Shown piece by piece: positions 1-5,145 of a DNA stretch of 6,604 bases; the first letter of the stretch is position 1, and every line of letters begins with the position of its first letter. Source of the DNA: Chloroflexota bacterium. Its GTDB lineage: Bacteria; Chloroflexota; Anaerolineae; B4-G1. The stretch spans positions 1 through 6,604 of the forward strand of contig QMOE01000135.1 in the NCBI GenBank assembly GCA_003648125.1. Reading direction: 5' to 3'. The position numbers and the translations under genes are program-made. The notes under the pieces are model-generated. The model ran no database searches. It was given only the letters and a program-made list of their open reading frames with translations, and was not told the origin of the DNA.

Positions 1-137
1 CGAGAACACATTGACCAAAGATTGCATTTATCATCCGACACCTCCATACTCAAAACTGGACTCATTCTACTGCCAACACCCTCTCCGTGTCCACGTCTCA
101 ACCCTGCTGATTCTGGCACACGACGGCCAACCCAAGC

Positions 138-149
138 GCACTCGAGTGC
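138..149. promoter_or_regulatory. Perfect 12-bp palindrome, candidate operator upstream of the response regulator operon
   Basis: GCACTCGAGTGC reads identically on both strands and directly abuts the -35 hexamer at 150-155. Its centre (143.5) is about 41-42 bases upstream of the start point expected from the -10 box. That is where lux-box-type and other class II activator sites lie. With two bases removed from the left arm, the symmetry extends to CAAGC...GCTTG. The downstream gene encodes a LuxR/NarL-type regulator, so autoregulation is a reasonable inference. The palindrome is seen directly; its function is inferred. Confidence 0.45.
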
Positions 150-178
150 TTGACAAACGGGAGCGAATCCACTACAGT
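150..178 (+). promoter_or_regulatory. Sigma-70-type promoter of the three-gene signalling operon
   Basis: The -35 box TTGACA (150-155) is a perfect consensus match. A 17-base spacer separates it from TACAGT (173-178), which matches the -10 consensus at four of six positions. Transcription would start near 185, just ahead of the GGAGGAGG ribosome site, giving a very short leader. A TTG at 150 is in frame with the response regulator but is part of this -35 box, which argues against it being the start codon. The roughly 130 bases upstream contain no gene I can support. Confidence 0.6.
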
Positions 179-187
179 TGGCAATGT

Positions 188-195
188 GGAGGAGG
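188..195 (+). promoter_or_regulatory. Ribosome binding site deciding the response regulator start
   Basis: GGAGGAGG ends two bases before ATG 198. Its first GGAGG (188-192) lies five bases from that ATG. It selects ATG 198 over the in-frame TTG at 150. Confidence 0.7.
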
Positions 196-197
196 AT

Positions 198-986
198 ATG
201 CTCAAGGTGCTGCTGGTCGAGGACAACGAGAAACTGTGTCGCGCGCTCAGGGTGGGGCTGGAGGCCACTGGCGAGGTGCGCGTGGTGGGCCAGGTTGCCA
301 GCGGCGAGGAAGCGCTGGCCTTTTGCCTGGATACCGCCCAGACCTCGGAGGTCTTTCGAGACATCCGAGGTCTCATTGGCGTAGTGTTGATGGACGTTCA
401 ACTGGCTGGCGAGATGAACGGCATTGAGGCGGCGGTCGCCCTGCGGCGCGAGTACGCCCGCCTGCCGGTTGTCTTTTACTCGATCCAGGACGACGACGCC
501 TACTATCGTGCCTTTCTGCGCTCCGGTATTCTGAGCCACTATGGGTACGTCCGCAAATCCAACTACCTGCTGCCTCAAAGCATCCTGCCGCTGTTGCGCG
601 ACGCCGTCGCCGGGCGGAGTTTCATAGACCCAGAGATCGAGGCGCGGGTGCAGGAGGTGCGCCACAAGGATGAGTACGATCCACTGTCGTTGTTGGAACA
701 GAACGAGCGGGAGGTGGTCGCGCTGCTGGCGCGAGGGATGACCAACGGGCAGATCGCCGCGCGGCTGGGTTTTCACGATAAACGCGCCGTCAGCCGCGCC
801 AATGGGCAGATCTATGCCGCCTGGGGCCTGGATGGCACGCCGACGGAAAGAAAGATAGCCCGCACGCGGGCCGCTATCATCTATCACCGCCGCCAACTCA
901 TCGTGTGGGATAGCGATGGCGCGCCGAGGGCGGCGAACCGGCGAGGTGAGTGGGTGCTTTTGGAGATGGACAAACAGGAGGATTGA
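198..986 (+). CDS. Response regulator with receiver domain and LuxR/NarL-like helix-turn-helix
   Basis: This is a 262-residue cytoplasmic DNA-binding response regulator, presumably phosphorylated by the histidine kinase two genes downstream. The receiver domain covers about residues 2-125: acidic pair E8-D9, phospho-acceptor D66 in LMDVQLAG, switch residue S95 and the conserved lysine K120 in YVRKSN. The loop before the phospho-acceptor strand is unusually long (about residues 45-60). A LuxR-like helix-turn-helix follows at about 163-212, with NEREVVALLARGMTNGQIA resembling the LuxR 'E.EVL.L.A.G.sN.eIA' signature. The recognition-helix region (HDKRAVSRANGQIYAAWG) departs from the usual 'TVk.H...I..KL'. 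A tail of about 50 residues, including the motif RRQLIVWD, follows. ATG 198 is preferred because of the Shine-Dalgarno site and because it gives the standard 'MLKVLLVEDN' start. The next gene begins one base after the stop. Target genes are unknown; autoregulation is possible. Confidence 0.9.
   Translation: MLKVLLVEDNEKLCRALRVGLEATGEVRVVGQVASGEEALAFCLDTAQTSEVFRDIRGLIGVVLMDVQLAGEMNGIEAAVALRREYARLPVVFYSIQDDDAYYRAFLRSGILSHYGYVRKSNYLLPQSILPLLRDAVAGRSFIDPEIEARVQEVRHKDEYDPLSLLEQNEREVVALLARGMTNGQIAARLGFHDKRAVSRANGQIYAAWGLDGTPTERKIARTRAAIIYHRRQLIVWDSDGAPRAANRRGEWVLLEMDKQED
976..981 (+). promoter_or_regulatory. Ribosome binding site deciding the start of the small membrane protein
   Basis: AGGAGG lies six bases before GTG 988, which is ideal spacing. 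The in-frame ATG at 1000 would be 18 bases away, and the longer in-frame start at 916 lies well inside the upstream gene. GTG 988 is therefore preferred. Confidence 0.65.
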
Positions 987-987
987 C

Positions 988-1497
988 GTGCAGGCTCAAA
1001 TGCTCAGAAAGCGAATCCGCTATCTACTGCTGTTCTTTTTCGTCTCGCTTGTCGTCAGCGGGTTGACCGCCGTGCCGCTCAAGTTGGAGAGCGACCTCCT
1101 GCGAATTACCGTCGGCGCAGAGACGCTGGTCGGGCGTCTATGGCCGGCGCTGGCGCACTGGGTCGCGCTCGTCCAGCGGGGCATCGCCGAGATGAAACAG
1201 GAGCAGCCCTTTATCTTTTACGGGACGGACTGGCTCGCCTTTGGTCATATTGTCATCGCCATCTTTTTCATCGGCCCGCTGCGAGACCCGGTCAAAAATA
1301 TCTGGGTCATCGAGACCGGGATGATCGCCTGCGTCCTGGTGATTCCCATGGCGATGATTTTTGGCCCGATGCGGGGGATTCCCTTCTTTTGGCGACTGGC
1401 CGATTGCTCCTTTGGCATCTTTGGCATCATCCCGCTCTGGCTCGCCCGTAACTATGTGCGCCGTGTCATCGTGCTAGAGCGGCCCGGCGCGGGATAA
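988..1497 (+). CDS. Small integral membrane protein of unknown function, cotranscribed with the two-component pair
   Basis: This protein has 169 residues and starts at GTG 988. There are four likely membrane segments: about residues 11-30 after a basic N-terminus (RKRIR), 82-98, 105-126 and 138-153. A hydrophilic, probably extracytoplasmic segment (about 31-78) separates the first two. The C-terminal half is rich in motifs that look strongly constrained: YGTDWLAFGHIVIA, IGPLRDPVKNIWVIE, FGPMRGIPFFWRLADCSFG. These include charged and polar residues inside or beside membrane segments (D81, H87, R99, D100, E109, R136, D139, C140). I recall similar conserved hypothetical proteins in other bacterial phyla, but I know of no assigned function. 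It lies one base after the response regulator and five bases before the histidine kinase, so a sensory or accessory role in that system is inferred, not shown. Four histidine or acidic residues near the membrane could also suggest metal or proton handling, but this is speculative. Confidence 0.8.
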   Translation: MQAQMLRKRIRYLLLFFFVSLVVSGLTAVPLKLESDLLRITVGAETLVGRLWPALAHWVALVQRGIAEMKQEQPFIFYGTDWLAFGHIVIAIFFIGPLRDPVKNIWVIETGMIACVLVIPMAMIFGPMRGIPFFWRLADCSFGIFGIIPLWLARNYVRRVIVLERPGAG

Positions 1498-1502
1498 GCT
1501 AT

Positions 1503-3626
1503 ATGACCGGCTACTTTTTCCTCGACTGGGCCATCATGGCCGTCTCTCTGCTCAACATCATCCTGCTGCTCTGGTTGGGTTTGACGGTGCTCCTGAACGC
1601 TGAACACCGCACCTGGGGCATCTGGATAGCCGGTGGCGGGATGCTGATGGGCGGATTTTTCTTCATCAGTCACTCGGTCCTCTTGGGCTATGGGCTATAC
1701 TATGTAAGTCGTGGGATGGACGTCTGGTGGCACGTGGGCTGGGTTCCCGTCGTCGTCCTGCCGTTTGCCTGGTACGCCGTCATGCTGTGGTACGCGGGCT
1801 TTTGGGACGATAGGCGCTCACGTTTGCACCGCCGCCAGCGGCCCTGGCTCGCGCTCAGCGCGCTGCTGGCCGCCGCGCTCGTCGGGCTGCTTCTCTTTGC
1901 CAACCCGCTCCCCTCCTACTTGCAGGTGGCGCAGCTAAAATTGTCGGCTACGCCGTCGCTGGGCGGCGTCCCGTTGTTGATCCTGGCCTATCCGGCCTAT
2001 ATCCTGCTCTGCATCACCCTTTCGCTGGACACACTGCGCCGGCCTGGCCCATCGGCCCGCGTGATGGGCGACCTGGCCCGCCGCCGCGCCCGCCCGTGGC
2101 TGGTGACCGCTTCCGTCGCGTTGTTCCTGGTCAGCCTGTTGGTGGCGTGGGTCATGCTGTGGATCGTGCTGAATGCCCGCCACTGTGCAACCCCGCGCGT
2201 CTCCATACAAATGGCGCTCACCGTTGCCTGGTTCGATCTGGCTATCTCGGCCCTCATTGCCGCCGCCGTCGTCCTGTTGGGGCAAGCCATTGTCTCTTAC
2301 GAGGTCTTTACTGGCAAGACGCTCCCCCGGCGTGGACTGCTTCACCATTGGCGGCGGGTCATCATCCTGGCCGTGGGATACAGCACAGTGATGGGTTGGG
2401 GTTTGGCGTCCCAGTTGCGCCCGCTTTACATCCTGCTGCTGACCACCCTGTTGATGGTGACTTTTTACGCCCTGCTCGCCTGGCGCTCCTACGCCGAGCG
2501 CGAACGGTACATCACGCACCTGCGCCCCTTTGTCGCCAGTCAGCGGTTGTACGAGCGCTTGCTGACTCCCGCAAATATCGGCGAGATTGACGCCGAGACC
2601 CCCTTCCGCGCGCTGTGCAAAGATGTACTGGGAACGCGCTCCGCTTACCTGATCGCCCTGGGGCAGCTCTCCCCGCTGACCGGGCCGCCGCTGGTTTATC
2701 CCGACCCTGTTCGGGAAATCGGGTTTTTCCCGCCAGACCTGGCTTCTCTGTTCGATTCGCCGCAGACGATGTGCGTGCCCCTCGACCCGGCTAGTTACGC
2801 CGGTGCGACGTGGGCCGTGCCGTTGTGGAGCGAGCGCGGGTTGATCGGCACTCTGTTGCTGGGCGAGAAACAGGACGGGGGGCTTTACACTCAGGAAGAG
2901 ATCGAGATTGCCCGTACTACCGGCGAGCGACTGATTGACATCCGCGCCAGCGCCGAGATGGCCCGCCGGCTGATGATGTTACAGCGCCAGCGGTTGGCCC
3001 AAAGTCAGGTGCTCGACCGGCGAGTCCGCCGCGCGCTGCACGACGAGGTCCTGCCGCGCCTGCACGCGGCGATTTTGACCTTGAACAACGACTGTGGCGG
3101 AGCATCGTCGGAGGCTGCCTCGCTGCTGGTGGACGCCTATCGCCAGACCGCCGACCTGTTGCGCGAGATACCTACCACGGTCACACCGGAGGTGGCGCGC
3201 CTGGGGCTGGTCGGCGCGCTGCGGCAAATCGTGGCGGATGAACTGGGGGCTGGCTTTGAGAGCGTGACGTGGGAGGTCGAACCGGAGGCGGAACGGAGAG
3301 CGCGGGCCATCTCCCCGCTGACGGCCGAGGTGCTCTTTTACGCCGCCCGTGAGGCCATCCGCAATGGGGCGCGCCACGGGCGCGGCGCCGACCCGGCCCG
3401 CCCGCTGAACCTCCGCGTCGGGGTAGCGTGGCGTGCAGGGTTAAGAATCACCATCGAGGATGACGGCGTCGGGCTGGCGACCGTGCGGGAGCCGGACAAA
3501 GGCGGTGGTCAGGGATTGGCCCTGCACAGCACGATGATGGCCGTCGTCGGCGGGACGCTGGCGCTGGAAAGCGCGCCGGGGGCGTATACCCGTGTCACAC
3601 TGACCTTGCCGGAGATAGCGGAGTAG
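1503..3626 (+). CDS. Membrane sensor histidine kinase, NarL/LuxR-cognate (HisKA_3-like) type with GAF-like domain
   Basis: This 707-residue protein autophosphorylates on histidine and is expected to pass phosphate to the response regulator of the same operon. The N-terminal half holds about nine hydrophobic segments (roughly residues 8-32, 37-62, 74-99, 114-133, 153-175, 199-224, 238-261, 283-302, 308-327) with short loops. Sensing may therefore occur within the membrane, as in ComP-like kinases. A GAF-like region follows (about 360-480, ending in a TQEEIEIARTTGERLIDI helix), then a basic, probably coiled-coil linker (484-510). The phospho-acceptor is H513 in RRALHDEVLPRLHAA. The ATPase domain shows an N box (REAIRNGARHG, N621), G1 (DDGVG, 653-657) and G2 (GGGQG, 667-671, then LALHSTM). 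ATG 1503 begins five bases after the upstream stop with no clear Shine-Dalgarno site, which suggests translational coupling. The signal sensed is unknown. Confidence 0.9.
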   Translation: MTGYFFLDWAIMAVSLLNIILLLWLGLTVLLNAEHRTWGIWIAGGGMLMGGFFFISHSVLLGYGLYYVSRGMDVWWHVGWVPVVVLPFAWYAVMLWYAGFWDDRRSRLHRRQRPWLALSALLAAALVGLLLFANPLPSYLQVAQLKLSATPSLGGVPLLILAYPAYILLCITLSLDTLRRPGPSARVMGDLARRRARPWLVTASVALFLVSLLVAWVMLWIVLNARHCATPRVSIQMALTVAWFDLAISALIAAAVVLLGQAIVSYEVFTGKTLPRRGLLHHWRRVIILAVGYSTVMGWGLASQLRPLYILLLTTLLMVTFYALLAWRSYAERERYITHLRPFVASQRLYERLLTPANIGEIDAETPFRALCKDVLGTRSAYLIALGQLSPLTGPPLVYPDPVREIGFFPPDLASLFDSPQTMCVPLDPASYAGATWAVPLWSERGLIGTLLLGEKQDGGLYTQEEIEIARTTGERLIDIRASAEMARRLMMLQRQRLAQSQVLDRRVRRALHDEVLPRLHAAILTLNNDCGGASSEAASLLVDAYRQTADLLREIPTTVTPEVARLGLVGALRQIVADELGAGFESVTWEVEPEAERRARAISPLTAEVLFYAAREAIRNGARHGRGADPARPLNLRVGVAWRAGLRITIEDDGVGLATVREPDKGGGQGLALHSTMMAVVGGTLALESAPGAYTRVTLTLPEIAE

Positions 3627-3675
3627 GTCGGGTTTTCAACCTGCCGCCGCATGGTGGGTTAGAAACCCGCTCTAC
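3623..3675. repeat. Long imperfect inverted repeat at the histidine kinase stop codon; possible terminator hairpin
   Basis: The arms at 3629-3645 and 3653-3669 form a 17-position stem with one C-A mismatch and a few G-T pairs, around a 7-base loop. The outermost seven pairs are CGGGTTT/AAACCCG. A further GTAG/CTAC pair (3623-3626, 3672-3675) brings the kinase TAG stop codon into the symmetry. No T-tract follows on either strand, so it is not a canonical intrinsic terminator. It lies between convergent genes and could act bidirectionally, or it could be a copy of a dispersed palindromic repeat that supplied the stop codon. Confidence 0.6.
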
Positions 3676-3753
3676 AGTTCGCCCTCCGAGCCAGCCGTCT
3701 CACAAATAGGATGTATCTTTACCACCCAGGCGGGGGCTTCCTCGTGCGTTGTC

Positions 3754-4107
3754 TTATCGCTCGTGGAATACCTGCTCCATCTGTTTGATGATAACTGCCA
3801 TAGTGGCCTCTGGAAGTGTTCCCAGTTGTTTGCGAAGCAATCTCTTGGACATAGTGAACAACTTGCCTGATCTAACCAGCGATGGTTTTGGCAACCCTCC
3901 TGCCAGCAAATCACTTGCGGACAGCCGATACTCGTCAGGCTAAAGATCAGACGGAATCTGCGACGTGATAGCGGCTGCGACGCAATCGTCGCGGGAGGCA
4001 TTAAACCAGTCCGCTGAAAGCACCAAAGCCGGACGTTGTTTGACCGTTGTCAGGTCAGTGAACGGGAATGGTACCAGAATGACGTCACCCTGCTTACAAC
4101 TGGTCAT
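3754..4107 (-). pseudogene. PemK/MazF-family toxin interrupted by one in-frame amber codon
   Basis: Read on the minus strand from ATG 4107, this is one frame of 117 codons ending in TAA (3754-3756). It is broken only by TAG at 3940-3942 (codon 56). The first 55 residues carry the hallmarks of this ribosome-independent mRNA endonuclease family: GDVILVPFPFTDL, the arginine-bearing KQRPALVLS strand, and ITSQIP. The 61 codons after the stop continue the family pattern: DEYRLSASDLLAGGLPKPS, VRSGKLFTM, then a C-terminal helix ending KQMEQVFHER. Total length is normal for the family (about 110-120 residues). The start overlaps the antitoxin end by 14 bases, typical of such pairs. Because the rest of the frame is undamaged, the stop is probably recent, a sequence error, or read through by a suppressor. 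CAG (Gln) to TAG is one single-base possibility. Without the C-terminal half the product should be inactive. Confidence 0.85.
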
Positions 4108-4396
4108 AGATAGCATCCTCCTCGTTGTCCCAGAACTCGAAGGCCGATTCGGCTATCTTCAGCCAGCCGTAGTCTTCCGAGGAAATGTTCAGAAGGGTAG
4201 GAAGCAAGCGAAAGAACTGGTCTCGTTCCTGAAACTTGAATTCCTGGATGATCTGCACTACCTGTCGTACTCGGGGGCTGAGGGGAGACAATGTGGCTAT
4301 CAGCGGCCCGGGTATATGCTCCTCAACCGCTGTCTCAGCGGTGGTTGTATAGGGAGCACGATATTCTCGCACTTGGTTTTCTTTCTCCTGGTTCAT
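4094..4396 (-). CDS. Antitoxin of a PemK/MazF-type toxin-antitoxin module
   Basis: This is a small acidic protein of 100 residues from ATG 4396. The start is chosen because GGAG lies seven bases upstream. An in-frame GTG at 4400-4402 would lie only a base or so from that site. The middle part (about residues 40-70, SPRVRQVVQIIQEFKFQERDQF) looks helical and could mediate dimerisation or DNA binding, but I recognise no specific DNA-binding fold. The C-terminus (AESAFEFWDNEEDAIYDQL) is the acidic, aromatic tail typical of antitoxins that occupy a PemK/MazF toxin. The gene precedes the toxin and overlaps it by 14 bases in another frame, giving translational coupling. It has its own promoter with a palindrome over the -10 box, consistent with autorepression. 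It remains intact although the toxin frame is interrupted. Confidence 0.8.
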   Translation of the reverse strand: MNQEKENQVREYRAPYTTTAETAVEEHIPGPLIATLSPLSPRVRQVVQIIQEFKFQERDQFFRLLPTLLNISSEDYGWLKIAESAFEFWDNEEDAIYDQL

Positions 4397-4437
4397 AGTC
4401 ACTCTCCAACGAAGGCCCTGTTCACACTACCAGTTAC

Positions 4438-4455
4438 TTTCCAGTATAGTGGAAA
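4438..4455. promoter_or_regulatory. Candidate toxin-antitoxin operator overlapping the -10 box
   Basis: TTTCCA and TGGAAA form perfect 6-base inverted arms around the six bases GTATAG. The symmetry spans the whole -10 hexamer at 4443-4448, where a bound antitoxin or toxin-antitoxin complex would block RNA polymerase. Autorepression is known for this class of module; its use here is inferred. Confidence 0.45.
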
Positions 4456-4471
4456 ACGTGGGGAGAGTCAA
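4443..4471 (-). promoter_or_regulatory. Sigma-70-type promoter of the toxin-antitoxin module
   Basis: On the minus strand, TTGACT (4466-4471, five of six consensus bases) and TATACT (4443-4448, five of six) are separated by exactly 17 bases. The leader to the antitoxin ATG is about 40 bases. The TGA stop codon of the preceding DUF2344 gene (4468-4470) lies inside the -35 box, so the module abuts that gene while keeping its own promoter. Confidence 0.7.
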
Positions 4472-5142
4472 GCGTGGCGTTGCTCATCATCCAATGCAGT
4501 GACCATCATCAGCCGCCGCCGCTGGTAGCGGGCAAACGCATCCCCCATCCCCAGCGCGTCCAACACCGCTTCGGGGCGGCCGGTGGCTCCCTCGCGGGCT
4601 GCCAGTTGCATCCCCAGCGCTGCCTCGCCCCCGGCCTCCCGCCCCTCCAACCACAATCGCTCGACCAGCGGTCGCAGGTCGTATTGCTTGCCGCGTCGCT
4701 CGCGTGGCAATTTGGTTGCCGCCAGTAGCCGCTCGATGCGCGCCTCAATCTGCTCCACCGATTCGTTCCATTCCACTGCGACCTGGTACTCGGCCGCCAC
4801 GACCTGCGTCGGCAGCGATGGCTCTTTCAACGACACCTGGCGCACTTGACTGATCGCCAGTCCAGCGGGCAACACCGGCGATATTGTCCGGGCGAAACTC
4901 GCCACCGTCACCGGCCTCTCTAGCCGGACGTCCAACAACTCGGCCGTGCCGGTGTGGCCCAACGGCAAGGCCGCCGCCAGTTGCAAGCGAGGCCGGGGGT
5001 TAAAGCCCTGAGAATAGGCCAGCGGCACGCCTGCCCGCCGCAAGGCTCGCTCCCACGCCCGCATCAGATCCAAATGCGAAGTATAGGCCAGCGGCCCGTC
5101 TTTAGAGAACGTGATCCGCAGCCTCACGCCATTACGTTTCAC
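4468..5142 (-). CDS. DUF2344 / TIGR03936-family (radical SAM-linked) protein, stand-alone
   Basis: This 224-residue, probably cytoplasmic protein shows the family's N-terminal signature: LRITFSKDGPLAYTSHLDLMRAWE (about residues 8-31, in two blocks), then ERALRRAGVPLAYSQGFNPRPRL (31-53), then ALPLGHTGTAELLDVRLE (58-75). In many bacteria this domain is fused to, or encoded beside, a B12-binding-type radical SAM protein (TIGR03960). Its biochemical role is, to my knowledge, not established, and no radical SAM gene is visible here. The start is GTG at 5142, three bases after the aminopeptidase stop, without a clear Shine-Dalgarno site. An in-frame GTG at residue 6 (5125-5127) is a possible alternative that fits the usual family start near 'RLRITF'. 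It is probably cotranscribed with the aminopeptidase. The C-terminal third (about 165-224) is variable and low in recognisable motifs. Confidence 0.85.
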   Translation of the reverse strand: MKRNGVRLRITFSKDGPLAYTSHLDLMRAWERALRRAGVPLAYSQGFNPRPRLQLAAALPLGHTGTAELLDVRLERPVTVASFARTISPVLPAGLAISQVRQVSLKEPSLPTQVVAAEYQVAVEWNESVEQIEARIERLLAATKLPRERRGKQYDLRPLVERLWLEGREAGGEAALGMQLAAREGATGRPEAVLDALGMGDAFARYQRRRLMMVTALDDEQRHA

Positions 5143-5145
5143 GTC

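Noticed and set aside
11..32. TTGACC at 11-16 with TTTATC at 27-32 as a second upstream promoter
   Set aside because: The spacing is only about ten bases, and no good -10 hexamer occurs at 16-18 bases.
150..197. N-terminal extension of the response regulator from TTG 150
   Set aside because: The TTG is the first three bases of a consensus -35 box, the extra 16 residues resemble no receiver domain, and ATG 198 has a strong ribosome site.
1935..2519. 194-residue minus-strand open frame opposite the kinase membrane domain
   Set aside because: Its glutamine- and arginine-rich composition is typical of an antisense shadow of a GC-rich membrane protein gene.
3672..4001. 109-residue minus-strand open frame, and a short plus-strand frame at 3749-3943
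   Set aside because: Both are out of frame with the clear PemK/MazF toxin pattern on the minus strand and resemble no protein family; they are shadows of the broken toxin gene.
3965..4528. 187-residue plus-strand open frame across the antitoxin
   Set aside because: It lies opposite the antitoxin, which has a ribosome site, promoter and recognisable C-terminus. The plus-strand product has no recognisable motifs.
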